Assembly (NCBI GenBank): GCA_049519595.1 | Contig: JBEKQP010000029.1 | Location: 1 to 27,725 of the forward strand | Source of the DNA: CAWBRT01 sp049519595 | Lineage (GTDB): Bacteria; Acidobacteriota; Terriglobia; Terriglobales; Acidobacteriaceae | Reading direction: 5' to 3' | DNA: 27,725 nt | In this document: piece after piece, positions 8,144 through 16,370 of the stretch | Numbering within the stretch: the first letter of the stretch is position 1 | How the letters are laid out: each line of letters opens with the position of its first letter | Notes under the pieces: model-generated | What the model was told of the DNA's origin: nothing | Databases searched by the model: none | The model's input: the letters and a program-made list of their open reading frames with translations, nothing else | Made by a program: the position numbers and the translations under genes

Positions 8144-9169
8144 ATGGAATACAAGACCCTCGGCAACACCGGCCTGCTCGTGTCAACGCTGTGCCTCGGC
8201 ACGATGACCTTTGGCGCCGGCCGCGGCTTCTGGAAGCCCATCGCTAACGTTGACCAGGCGGGAGTCGACGAACTCGTTAAAGCCTCGATTGATGCCGGTA
8301 TCAATTTTTTCGATACGGCTGACGTTTACTCTGAAGGCGAAAGCGAAAAGGCGCTCGGTCAGTCCCTCAAGAACCTGAACATCGCTCGCAAGGACATCGT
8401 GCTTGCGACCAAGGTCTTCGGCCGCGTGGGTCCGGGCCGCAACGACGTTGGCGCCTCGCGAGGACACATTATGGATGCCATCGAGGCCAGCCTTCGCCGT
8501 CTCCAGACGGATCATATCGACCTCTACCAGATCCACGGCAATGATTCGGTTACACCCCTTGAGGAAACCCTCCGCGCCCTCGACACCCTCGTCAATCAGG
8601 GCAAGGTCCGCTATATCGGCTGCTCCAACTGGCAGGCCTGGAAGATAGCGAAAGCGCTGGGCATCTCCGAGTTCAAAAACCTTGCTTGCTTCGATACGCT
8701 GCAGGCCTACTACTCCATTGCCGGTCGCGACCTGGAACGTGAAATCGTCCCCTTCCTCGAAGCCGAGAAGGTAGGACTACTCGTTTGGAGCCCACTGGCC
8801 GGTGGCCTGCTCTCCGGTAAGTTCAGCCGCGAAAACCAAAAGCCTGCCGGCTCGCGCCGCTCTGACTTCGACTTCCCGCTCGTCGATAAAGAACGCACCT
8901 GGAATATTCTCGATGCCATGAGACCGATCGCGAAGGCCCATGACTGTAGTCCGGCGCGCATTTCCCTGGCATGGCTGCTGCCGAAACCGTTTGTCACCTC
9001 AGTCATCATTGGGGCCAAGCGCCTCGACCAGCTTCAGGACAACATCGCCGCTGTGGGCGTCAAGCTCACTGAAGGCGAGATTAAACGGCTCGATGAGGTG
9101 AGTGCTTTGCCGCCCGAGTATCCGGGTTGGATGCTTCCGCGCCAAGGTGCCAACCGTCTGCAACCTTAA
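8144..9169 (+). CDS. Aldo/keto reductase family oxidoreductase
   Basis: A 341-residue cytosolic NADPH-dependent reductase. The catalytic tetrad is readable: Asp57 and Tyr62 in FDTADVYSEGESE, Lys90 in VLATKVFG, and His131 in DLYQIHGND. The start MEYKTLGNTGLLVSTLCLGTMTFG and the C-terminal cofactor segment SVIIGAKRLDQLQDNIAA match the large AKR group that includes YajO-like and aryl-alcohol-dehydrogenase-like enzymes. GAAGGAGA (8133-8140) just before the ATG fixes the start. It stands alone between the RND operon and a convergent methyltransferase gene, so context gives no substrate. It probably reduces aldehydes or ketones, but the physiological role is unknown. Confidence 0.92.
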   Translation: MEYKTLGNTGLLVSTLCLGTMTFGAGRGFWKPIANVDQAGVDELVKASIDAGINFFDTADVYSEGESEKALGQSLKNLNIARKDIVLATKVFGRVGPGRNDVGASRGHIMDAIEASLRRLQTDHIDLYQIHGNDSVTPLEETLRALDTLVNQGKVRYIGCSNWQAWKIAKALGISEFKNLACFDTLQAYYSIAGRDLEREIVPFLEAEKVGLLVWSPLAGGLLSGKFSRENQKPAGSRRSDFDFPLVDKERTWNILDAMRPIAKAHDCSPARISLAWLLPKPFVTSVIIGAKRLDQLQDNIAAVGVKLTEGEIKRLDEVSALPPEYPGWMLPRQGANRLQP

Positions 9170-9548
9170 ACATAGGGGACCAGCCAGGACGCACGTTGGA
9201 AGGTTCTAGACCAATTCCTACGTTGGTGTGTCCAAATTCTCAAGAGGATGTCATGGCGACCGTAGCGCTGAGCGCCTGTGGCCGGAGCAGCGACGCTGCG
9301 TACCCGACAATTACATTCGATCAGCAAGAAGCTATTCGGGCGCGGAGTGGAGCCACCTTTTGTTTTCGGCGATAGAAACATAGGGTGGCTCGACTTCGCT
9401 CGCCATGACACCTGATATTTTCGGATACACCTATTGGGGAATTGCTCTAACTCGGTGTGCGGGCGTCCGGAGGGCATGTCGAATTCGGGGTTCAACGATC
9501 TTGTCGCCGGGCGCTTCGGCGTGTCGCCAACTTACTTTGGTGTGATTT
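9170..9548. other. Convergent spacer without a recognisable gene
   Basis: This lies between the 3' ends of the aldo/keto reductase (+) and the methyltransferase (-). I see no strong terminator hairpin with a T-run. A short CG-rich motif around 9384-9410 (TGGCTCGACTTCGCTCGCCA followed by TGACACC) resembles the intergenic palindrome debris seen elsewhere in the window. A 40-codon frame from an ATG at 9253 has a weak AGAGG upstream but no recognisable product. Confidence 0.5.
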
Positions 9549-10610
9549 TCAACGTCCACAGGTGAGCATGGCCTCGACTTTGCTGCGAATGGCACTGGCG
9601 GCACCCGGCACGTGCAGAACATCGCACTCCGAACCGAGAATGTGCGGATGTCCGACAGCGCGCATCCGTTTGATCAATTCCAGCGTCATTGCCTCTACTT
9701 GCGACGTCGGCATGGCATCGTCCGAATAGAACTTTTTCGTCGGCAGATTGCCGAACAGCACCACGTCTTTCGGAACCAGGGCCGCATCCTCCCAAAGCAC
9801 GCGGGAGCTGCCCAGACTCAGAATCGCCGGATCGAGCCGAGTGGCAAACTGCTCCACCATGAGTCCGACCAGGTCGCCGCAGTTGTGAAAGATGAGATCT
9901 ACTTCGGCGGAGGCGAGCTGTTTCTTGATTCGCAGGTTGGGCCGCATGACGTAGCGCTCGAAGATGTCCGATCCGGAATTTATTTGCCGCGGCGATAGAT
10001 AAACGATGTTGGCTGCCGGCTCACAGATCATGATGGCCTTGGCGCCAGCCTTGATCTGAGCCTCGAGCGAACGAGCGATCGCCATCTCGGCCAGCTCCAG
10101 GCAACGCTCCGCCAGCAAAACACTCGCATCCTCTTCTGGCGTCATTCCCATTCCCGCCATGGCGATTGCGGTGATCGGATCCGCCATCAATTTGGTCATG
10201 AGCGAGAATGGCCCAATGGCCATTCCGACGGGAAGAAGAGCCGTTTTCCCGGCGATATAGTGAACCGAATCGATATGGGCCTGGCCGCGCGTACCGAAGG
10301 GAGTACGCGAGGAGTCTCGCACCAATTGCAGCGCGCCCTCGCTCGGTGCCTCGCCGAAATGAAAGGTCTCGGCCTCAGCTTCCGGAGTGCCCAGGATGCG
10401 AAGCAGATCTTCCTTTTCCAGTGTGAGGTCCATGAGCGGAACCGCCAGCGGACTGGCGTAGCGGCGCGCCGCAGTCTCCACCACCTCTCCCAGCAAAGAG
10501 CCGTCACGCAGGATTCGCTGCGGATCAGGAGAGTCGTGCAGGACGAGATCGATCCCAATCGGGAGGCGTAAACCGCCAGCAGCGAGTTGAAGGTAGTACT
10601 CCCTTTTCAT
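9549..10610 (-). CDS. UroD/MtaA-type corrinoid-linked methyltransferase
   Basis: A 353-residue protein of the uroporphyrinogen decarboxylase superfamily (PF01208), but of the methyltransferase branch. The zinc ligands of MtaA/MtbA/CmuA-type enzymes are visible as His242 and Cys244 in IFHNCGD, and Cys329 in LGSECDV. A real UroD lacks this His-x-Cys...Cys set. GPFSLMTKLM (133-142) and MICEPAA (194-200) are other family blocks. The start MKREYYLQLAAGG at 10610 is preferred over an in-frame ATG at 10661, because the latter would overlap the corrinoid gene by about 40 bases; the ribosome site is weak (AACGAAG). It lies ten bases after the corrinoid gene, which supplies the methyl carrier. Whether it loads or unloads the corrinoid, and with which substrate or acceptor, is not readable. 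Coenzyme M use would be unexpected in a bacterium of this type. Confidence 0.85.
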   Translation of the reverse strand: MKREYYLQLAAGGLRLPIGIDLVLHDSPDPQRILRDGSLLGEVVETAARRYASPLAVPLMDLTLEKEDLLRILGTPEAEAETFHFGEAPSEGALQLVRDSSRTPFGTRGQAHIDSVHYIAGKTALLPVGMAIGPFSLMTKLMADPITAIAMAGMGMTPEEDASVLLAERCLELAEMAIARSLEAQIKAGAKAIMICEPAANIVYLSPRQINSGSDIFERYVMRPNLRIKKQLASAEVDLIFHNCGDLVGLMVEQFATRLDPAILSLGSSRVLWEDAALVPKDVVLFGNLPTKKFYSDDAMPTSQVEAMTLELIKRMRAVGHPHILGSECDVLHVPGAASAIRSKVEAMLTCGR

Positions 10611-10620
10611 GTGTGCTTCG

Positions 10621-11259
10621 TTACGAAACAGGCGCCAATTGACGGGCCACAGCAACCGCACCAGTCGCGGACTCGCTGTATCCGTCGGCTCCGATCGAAT
10701 CGGCGTATTCTCGCGTTACCGGCGCGCCACCGACCATGACTTTGACGTGATCGCGCAAGCTGGCTTGCTTCAGTGCCTCAATTGTATTTTTCATCATTGG
10801 CATAGTAACCGTAAGCAAAGCCGAAAGTGCCACGATGTTGGCTTGGTGCTGCTGAATGGCCTGAATAAATTTTTCAGGAGTGACGTCGGTGCCCAAATCG
10901 ACCACCTCAAATCCACCGCCCTCCAGCATCGAGCTGACCAGGTTCTTACCGATGTCGTGCAGATCGCCCTTGACTGTTCCAATGACGATACGGGCAACCG
11001 GCTGCGTACCACTGGCGGCCAGCAGCGGACGAAGCAATGCGAGCGCACCCTTCATTGCACGCGCTGAGAGCAGTAATTCGGGAACGTAATACTCCTCGCT
11101 CTCGAAGCGGCGACCCACCTCGGCCATTGCCGGGATCATCTGGCTGGTAATCAGCTCCATCGGCTGCACGCCCTCGGCGATTGCCTGCTGGGTGCACGCG
11201 ATCGCGGTCTTATTATCACCAGTTAAGATTGCATTGAATAACTTAGTCAATTCAGTCAT
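10621..11259 (-). CDS. Methyltransferase corrinoid (cobalamin-binding) protein, MtaC/MtbC-like
   Basis: A 212-residue soluble methyl carrier. The N-terminal four-helix cap domain spans about residues 1-85 (AIAEGVQPMELITSQMIPAMAEVGRRFE and YYVPELLLSARAMKGAL). The Rossmann B12-binding domain follows, with the lower-ligand motif Asp99-x-His101-x-x-Gly104 in GDLHDIGKN, then SALLTVTM around Ser146 and VMVGGAPV around 175-181. This is the full signature of corrinoid proteins that shuttle a methyl group between two methyltransferases. AGGGAGA (plus-strand 11267-11273) precedes the ATG. It is the first gene of a two-gene minus-strand operon with the UroD-type methyltransferase. No corrinoid-activating ATPase (RamA-like) is in the window, so reactivation must come from elsewhere. 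No cobalamin riboswitch box is recognisable upstream. Confidence 0.93.
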   Translation of the reverse strand: MTELTKLFNAILTGDNKTAIACTQQAIAEGVQPMELITSQMIPAMAEVGRRFESEEYYVPELLLSARAMKGALALLRPLLAASGTQPVARIVIGTVKGDLHDIGKNLVSSMLEGGGFEVVDLGTDVTPEKFIQAIQQHQANIVALSALLTVTMPMMKNTIEALKQASLRDHVKVMVGGAPVTREYADSIGADGYSESATGAVAVARQLAPVS

Positions 11260-11977
11260 CTCTATATCTCCCTAACCATTGAGCCCACGTCTCCAGTCCT
11301 CGCCTAACACAGAGTCACTGACTTATTTCCTCCAGAATCCTGCCCTTCGTTTCAGGTCCCAGCACAACAATAATAGACGCAGCTACGCCAAAGATTGTCG
11401 CGGCGAGTTCTTGTCGGGCTCCATGTGTCTTAACGTCGTGATAACGTGGCCAAAGTTCGGTTTATCGTCATGCATGGTAGTTTTCCGCGGCACGGTTGGC
11501 TCCAAATTGGCTCAATCCCGCTCTCGTTCGTACCTCTTGCACTGCTTGAATAGACGTGGCATCGTTCACCCCACCGCAGGCGCCACTCTCGCCGGTTCTA
11601 CCTGTTGAGGAATTCACGTGGTGAAGTGAGTTAAGTTATTGATTTTGCAACTCTACAGCACGCCATCACACCCTGCAACATTTAAAAAAATGCCGTCGAC
11701 TCCCTTAATTGGGGTTCGACCCGGCCCTGCGCCTTCGGCAACTCCTTCTGAATCATCATGGAAGATTCGGAAGTTGAGATTAAAGATATTGAAACAAGTC
11801 GCGGCTCGCAGTACTCTTCTTTGTCGACCTCCGGCACATTGATCACTGCGCGGCAAAAAGTCACGGTTATGGCGCGACGTGGCTAAGGTAGATTACGGTC
11901 CTGCGTTACATGTGGCGGTGATTGCGCGAACGGGTCATGGAGCAGGACACGAAGCTGGATATCGAGAGGTGTTTCCA
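11260..11977. other. Divergent spacer between corrinoid operon and LarA operon
   Basis: About 700 bases must hold the promoters of both arms. The part next to the corrinoid gene contains a decayed MFS transporter 3' end (11315 to about 11400, minus strand). The rest is visibly AT-richer than the RND operons and has several short frames, none recognisable. I could not find a reliable promoter pair or an operator palindrome. Confidence 0.5.
11315..11405 (-). pseudogene. Remnant of an MFS transporter C-terminus
   Basis: Read on the minus strand, this segment encodes LAATIFGVAASIIVVLG followed by PETKGRILEEISQ and a stop (TGA, plus-strand 11315-11317). A last hydrophobic helix ending in (G)PETKGxxLEEIS is the typical end of major facilitator transporters. 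Upstream of about 11405 the frame continues only as RYHDVKTHGARQE, which does not look like a transporter helix, and no full gene fits. It appears to be a degraded or rearranged fragment of a symporter that once preceded the corrinoid gene in the same direction. Confidence 0.55.
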
Positions 11978-13276
11978 ATGAAGGTAAAGTTAGCTTACGG
12001 CAAGAAGAGTATTGAAATAAATATTCCTGAAAATGCGCTGATCGTTGAACCACGCGAACTGCATGGATTGAAAGATGAGCACGGAACGGTACTCGCAGCT
12101 CTACGGAATCCAATCGGAACGCCACCGTTGCGGGAGATGGTAAAGGCTTCGGATACGGTCGCTATCGTGATTTCTGATATCACGCGGCCGCTCCCCAGTC
12201 ACAAGTTGGTGCCATGGATTCTGGAGGAACTTAGCCACGTTCCGAAAGGCAACTTCGTAATCGTCAACGGCGTAGGGTCGCATCGGGCAAACACTCACGA
12301 AGAGCTTATCGCCATGCTAGGCAAAGAGGTGGTCGATAGCGTAAGAGTGGAGAACCACGACGCGTTTGACGAGAGTAAGCTTACCCACGTTGGCCGTAAC
12401 AGTTACAATAGCGAAGTATTTTTCAACAAAACCTATGTCGAGTGTACCTTCAAGATTGTCACCGGATTTATTGAGCCCCATCTCTATGCAGGCTTTTCCG
12501 GTGGCCCGAAAGGTATTAATCCAGGGATAGCCGGGATCAATACCATTCTGGACTTCCATAACGCGTTCATGATTGGCCATGCGAACTCGACATGGGGCAT
12601 CCTGGATGGAAACGTGGTGCAGGATGCAGCAACTCAGAACTGCATGATGGCGAAGCCGGATTTCATGCTGAACGTTACGTTGAATGGCAATAAAGACATC
12701 ACGAATGTGTTTGCCGGCGACGTAATCACTGCCCATCGAATCGGCTGTCAATTCGTTAAAGAGACTGCGATGTACGGCGTCGATGACCCTTTCGATATCG
12801 TCATCACTACTAACTCAGGGTATCCGCTCGACCAGAATCTTTACCAGACCGTGAAGGGGATGAGTGCTGCGGCATGTATTGTGCGAGAGGGGGGGGCAAT
12901 CATTAGCGCCTCTGAATGTTCGGACGGAGTGCCCAGTCACGGCAACTACGGTCAGCTTATCCAAATGCGAGATACGGCAAAGGATTTGCTCGCAATGATC
13001 AATGATCCATCATTTCGGGTGTTCGATCAGTGGGTCGTCCAGTCTCAGGCAAACATTCAGATTAAAGCCGACTGCTACCTGTACTCGAGCCTCGACGATG
13101 AAACCGTACGGAAGGGAAAGTACATTCCAATCCGCGACGTGGAAACCAAGTTATTCGAACTCCTAAAGGGCAAACCAAATGCCCGGGTCGCGGTGCTGCC
13201 ATTTGGCTCGCTAACGATTCCGTATGTGCGGCAACAAGAGCCCATGGCTGCACTCAAGGGGGCGGCGACAACGTAA
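11978..13276 (+). CDS. LarA-family nickel-pincer (NPN) racemase/epimerase homologue
   Basis: A 432-residue cytosolic enzyme of the LarA/DUF2088 family. From the ATG at 11978, residues match the catalytic set of Lactiplantibacillus plantarum LarA with a near constant offset: Asp67 and Arg70 in SDITRP, His102 in GSHR, His168 in EPHLYAGFSGGPKG, Lys178 (the lysine that covalently holds the pincer cofactor), His194 in DFHNA, and Gln290 and Lys293 in YQTVKGM. The LarA positions are from memory. GAGAGG (11964-11969) supports this start over an in-frame ATG at 11879. LarA interconverts D- and L-lactate; homologues act on other 2-hydroxy acids. The cofactor needs LarB, LarC and LarE, none of which is here. 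A symporter gene follows after 65 bases, suggesting uptake of the substrate. The actual substrate is unknown. Confidence 0.9.
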   Translation: MKVKLAYGKKSIEINIPENALIVEPRELHGLKDEHGTVLAALRNPIGTPPLREMVKASDTVAIVISDITRPLPSHKLVPWILEELSHVPKGNFVIVNGVGSHRANTHEELIAMLGKEVVDSVRVENHDAFDESKLTHVGRNSYNSEVFFNKTYVECTFKIVTGFIEPHLYAGFSGGPKGINPGIAGINTILDFHNAFMIGHANSTWGILDGNVVQDAATQNCMMAKPDFMLNVTLNGNKDITNVFAGDVITAHRIGCQFVKETAMYGVDDPFDIVITTNSGYPLDQNLYQTVKGMSAAACIVREGGAIISASECSDGVPSHGNYGQLIQMRDTAKDLLAMINDPSFRVFDQWVVQSQANIQIKADCYLYSSLDDETVRKGKYIPIRDVETKLFELLKGKPNARVAVLPFGSLTIPYVRQQEPMAALKGAATT

Positions 13277-13341
13277 GTGCGACGCTTACAAGATGACGTG
13301 CGGTACCGCAAGTAAGTACACAATGAACAAGGGGGAGAGTT

Positions 13342-14676
13342 ATGAGTACCATCAATGAGGTAAAGCCGTCGCAAGGTGCTGCACGGTTGAACGCCAATAA
13401 GGAACAAGATGCCGCGAGACAGAGGACTCGTGCTGTAGGGGCTGGAATAGCTGGACAGATTCTAGAATGGTTCGATTACGGCATCTACGGTACCCTCGCT
13501 CCCATTCTTTCCGCGATTTTCTTTCCCACAAAAGATCCAGTCATCAGTATCTTGCTAACCCTGCTGGTGTTCGGCGTCGGCTTTGTAATGCGACCCATGG
13601 GCTCTGTCATTTTTGGGCATGTTGGCGACAAACATGGACGTAAGATCGCCCTTGCCTGGACCATTGGCCTCATGGCTGTTGCCACTGCTAGTATCGGCCT
13701 CATCCCATCGTATGCATCGATCGGCATAGCTGCGCCAATTATTCTGACAGGCTGCCGCCTTATTCAAGGCTTGGCGACGGGCGGCGAGTGGGGTGCAGGC
13801 ACTGCGTTTTTAGTGGAATATGCAAAGAGCAAAGGGAGAGGCTTCCTTGGCTCCTGGCAGCAGGCCGGTGCCGTCGTCGGTTTCATGATAGGTGCGTTGG
13901 TAGGATTCATTTTGACGAGTACTCTAAGCAAAGCTAGTTTGAACACTTGGGGATGGCGGATTCCGTTTACCGCCGGCAGCGCTTTGCTCGGCTATATAGG
14001 CTGGTTTATTCGCACCAAGATTGAGGACACGCCAGCCTTCGTAGAGGCGGAACAAAAGAAGAAGGTTCTTAGAAATCCAGTTTTAACATCGCTCAAAGAG
14101 AATTGGATCGGTGTCTTGCAAGCTGCTGGGTTATCGACAGGGTGGAATGCAGGCTTTTACCTTGTGCTGAGCTTCATGCCGACCTATATCGCGACAACTC
14201 TGAAACTACCCTTGAATCTGGCGCTACTTACAAATTTGTTCACCTGTATGATGTTCATCATTCTCACCCCCATAATGGGACATATTTCGGACAAGGTTGG
14301 CCGCAAGCGAGTTTTGTTTGCTTCTTGTTTTTGTTACATTTTGTTCACGTATCCCATATTCGCTTATATGAGGGAAGGTACCTTTTTCAAGGTATTGATC
14401 GCGCAATTTGCGCTTTGTTTGTTCCAGTCGATGTTTTCAGGGCCTGGCGTGGCGTTCATCGCGGAGATGTTTCCAACGCAGGTGCGGATGTCTACCCTTA
14501 TCGGCTACAACGTCATGGCAGCATTGGCAGGCGGAATGGGACCATTCTATTGTGCATATCTAGTTAAGGTGACCCACAATAGTGCGTCGCCTTCGTTTTA
14601 TATGATAGCTGCAATCATTGTTTCTCTCATTACGATTGCCTGCTTACCGGAAACGTTCGACAAGCCTCTTCGGTAA
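13342..14676 (+). CDS. MFS transporter, metabolite:H+ symporter (MHS) family
   Basis: A 444-residue inner-membrane transporter. The signature EWFDYGIYG in the first helix, the loop 2-3 motif GHVGDKHGRK, RLIQGLATGGEWGAG in helix 4 and GWRIPF after helix 6 are typical of the MHS family (ShiA, ProP and dicarboxylate carriers). The second half has its own motif-A copy, GHISDKVGRKR. GGGGGAG (13331-13337) lies just before the ATG. The protein starts with a 35-residue hydrophilic segment (SQGAARLNANKEQDAARQRTR). Twelve helices are expected. Placed 65 bases after the LarA homologue, it probably imports the hydroxy-acid or related carboxylate handled there. Part of the gene is AT-rich: bases 14341-14400 contain 23 G/C of 60, much lower than the second RND operon. 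Confidence 0.92.
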   Translation: MSTINEVKPSQGAARLNANKEQDAARQRTRAVGAGIAGQILEWFDYGIYGTLAPILSAIFFPTKDPVISILLTLLVFGVGFVMRPMGSVIFGHVGDKHGRKIALAWTIGLMAVATASIGLIPSYASIGIAAPIILTGCRLIQGLATGGEWGAGTAFLVEYAKSKGRGFLGSWQQAGAVVGFMIGALVGFILTSTLSKASLNTWGWRIPFTAGSALLGYIGWFIRTKIEDTPAFVEAEQKKKVLRNPVLTSLKENWIGVLQAAGLSTGWNAGFYLVLSFMPTYIATTLKLPLNLALLTNLFTCMMFIILTPIMGHISDKVGRKRVLFASCFCYILFTYPIFAYMREGTFFKVLIAQFALCLFQSMFSGPGVAFIAEMFPTQVRMSTLIGYNVMAALAGGMGPFYCAYLVKVTHNSASPSFYMIAAIIVSLITIACLPETFDKPLR

Positions 14677-15134
14677 ACGGGCACGTCGTTAGCCTCTGCC
14701 GCGCTTTGGGGCTGCCGATACGAGACGGGTCTTAGGCTGCGGTGGTTCGATGGCTTAAGGCCCAGTGGCCTCCTTCTCCGACTAGCCGAACAGGCCCGTT
14801 CTGCCCGGATTGTCCGAAGTAAGCAGCCTCACGGCCAATGGGTGCGCGTGTAGATGTTCGTCTCACACGGCGCTTAGTGGTGTGCATTGTTCAGGCTGAC
14901 TACCTGCTCGCTCAGCCGACTGGCGGGCAACACGCGAACGCCTCAAAAGTTGCGATTTCAAGTTGTTCAAACCGCTCAACTACATTTTCATTGTTGATTC
15001 TTATTGGTCGATATGGCCTGAAGGTGACAGGGGCGTACCTTTTCCTTTAAGCTATCCTCGATACGTTACCGACATTTTTTTGCTTCCTGCTTTGTCGATT
15101 TCGAAGAGCAAGGCCATGCAAGAAAGTAGATGAG
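14677..15134. other. Spacer between the MHS gene and the second RND operon
   Basis: No gene is recognisable. The first 200 bases have several short GC-rich inverted segments (for example AGGCC-CAGT-GGCCT near 14758-14772) but no T-run, so a terminator cannot be fixed. The last 100 bases are AT-rich and presumably hold the promoter of the MdtA-like gene; I see no convincing -35/-10 pair. Confidence 0.45.
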
Positions 15135-16370
15135 ATGGAAGAAAACTCTCCTCCACCGATCCGGCCCGATGATCTGTCTTCCCACCCCAAACCCAATCGC
15201 TCCATGAGGCGGCGGGTGATTGTGTGGATTGTGGTTCTTCTGTTCTTTGCAGGCCTGCTTGTGTTGGTTCTGCGCTTTCAGAACACCCCGCAGAAGGCTG
15301 CGCAGGCGGGGCGCGCGGCCATGATGGGCGGTCCGGTCGCAGTGACGACAGCGACCGCGCAAAAGGGCGATATCGGGGTCTATCTGGAGGCAATCGGCAC
15401 GGTGACGCCCGTCTATACGAGTTCCGTGACCAGCCAAGTCACGGGATTAGTCATGAGCGTCCACTATCGCGAAGGCGGGCTGGTTCGCAAGGGCGATCCT
15501 CTGATCGACATCGATCCCCGTCCTTTCGAGGCGCAGCTTGCGCAGGCTCAGGGCACATTGGAGAAGGATACCCAGACCCTTGAGCAAGCCAAGATGGACC
15601 TGGAACGCTATCGTGCTGCCTGGGCCAGAAATGCAATTGCCAAGCAGATCCTGGACGACCAGGAAAAGACCGTGCTGCAGGACGAAGGGACGGTCAAGGC
15701 CGACCAGGGCCTGGTGCAATTCGACCGTGTCCAGCTCGTCTACTGCCACATCACCGCGCCCTTCGCCGGACGTGTCGGGCTGCGGCTGGTCGATCCCGGC
15801 AACGTGGTGCAGGCCAACGGTACCAATCCGCTGGTGGTCATCGCTCAGGAGCGGCCCATTACCGTGATCTTTACCGTAGCCGAGGACTCACTCGGCCAGG
15901 TTCAGGGCCGGCTTCGTCGCGGCGGTCATCTCACCGTGGAGGCTTATGATCGCGCTGCACAGACCAAAATTGCCACCGGCAAACTGCTGAGCCTCGACAA
16001 TCAGATCGACACCACGACAGGCACGGTCAAGTTGCGCGCCATCTTTGACAACAAAAACGACGCGCTTTTCCCCAACCAGTTTGTGAATACCCGCCTGCTG
16101 GTGGAGACGCTCAAAGACAAGACGCTCATTCCCACCTCGGCCATCCAGCACAACGGCCAGGCTTCATTTGTCTACGTTATTCAGAACGGAACCGCTCAGA
16201 TGCGAACAGTCACGCCCGGCACGGTGAATGCAGGCATGACTGCGGTCGAAGGCGTCCAACCCGGAGAAGTGGTTGCCAACAGCAGCTTTGAGAAGATGCA
16301 GCCCAATGTGAAGGTCAGCATCGCCAAAGGATCTCAGCCGGCTACCACGAGTGGGAGTAGCGCGCCGTGA
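15135..16370 (+). CDS. mdtA: RND periplasmic adaptor, MdtA-like
   Basis: A 411-residue membrane fusion protein. Unlike the adaptor at 2233 it has no lipobox; a cytoplasmic proline-rich leader (about residues 1-27) is followed by one transmembrane helix (about 28-47, VIVWIVVLLFFAGLLVLVLR). Family blocks follow: VTTATAQKGDIGVYLEAIGTVTPVYTSSV, a lipoyl half with YREGGLVRKGDPLIDIDPRPFEAQLAQAQG, a coiled-coil hairpin to about 195, the second lipoyl half ITAPFAGRVGLRLVDPGNVV, and a barrel with LFPNQFVNTRLLVE. This order and the DPRPFEAQL motif fit MdtA. The stop overlaps the next start (GTGA). The C-terminal tail is Ser/Thr-rich (PATTSGSSAP). The symbol reflects family and operon layout, not tested function. 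Confidence 0.9.
   Translation: MEENSPPPIRPDDLSSHPKPNRSMRRRVIVWIVVLLFFAGLLVLVLRFQNTPQKAAQAGRAAMMGGPVAVTTATAQKGDIGVYLEAIGTVTPVYTSSVTSQVTGLVMSVHYREGGLVRKGDPLIDIDPRPFEAQLAQAQGTLEKDTQTLEQAKMDLERYRAAWARNAIAKQILDDQEKTVLQDEGTVKADQGLVQFDRVQLVYCHITAPFAGRVGLRLVDPGNVVQANGTNPLVVIAQERPITVIFTVAEDSLGQVQGRLRRGGHLTVEAYDRAAQTKIATGKLLSLDNQIDTTTGTVKLRAIFDNKNDALFPNQFVNTRLLVETLKDKTLIPTSAIQHNGQASFVYVIQNGTAQMRTVTPGTVNAGMTAVEGVQPGEVVANSSFEKMQPNVKVSIAKGSQPATTSGSSAP

Noticed and set aside
9253..9375. A 40-codon frame after the aldo/keto reductase with weak AGAGG upstream
   Set aside because: No recognisable product or structure.
9549..10610. Calling the gene hemE (uroporphyrinogen decarboxylase)
   Set aside because: The His-x-Cys...Cys zinc set and linkage to a corrinoid protein indicate the methyltransferase branch, and no heme-biosynthesis gene is near.
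11758..11886. A 42-codon plus-strand frame (MEDSEVEIKDIETSRG...) in the divergent spacer
   Set aside because: No ribosome site, no recognisable product and a stop just upstream; possibly gene debris but not supportable.
11879..11977. N-terminal extension of the LarA homologue from an ATG at 11879
   Set aside because: The 33 extra residues are unlike the family start, while GAGAGG precedes the ATG at 11978, which gives LarA-like residue spacing.
11260..11977. A cobalamin riboswitch for the corrinoid operon
   Set aside because: I looked for the conserved GCCACTG and B12-box type sequences on the minus strand and saw none; a covariance-model search would settle it.
14758..14772. Terminator after the MHS gene (AGGCC-CAGT-GGCCT)
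   Set aside because: Short stem and no following T-run; not distinguishable from GC-rich chance pairing.
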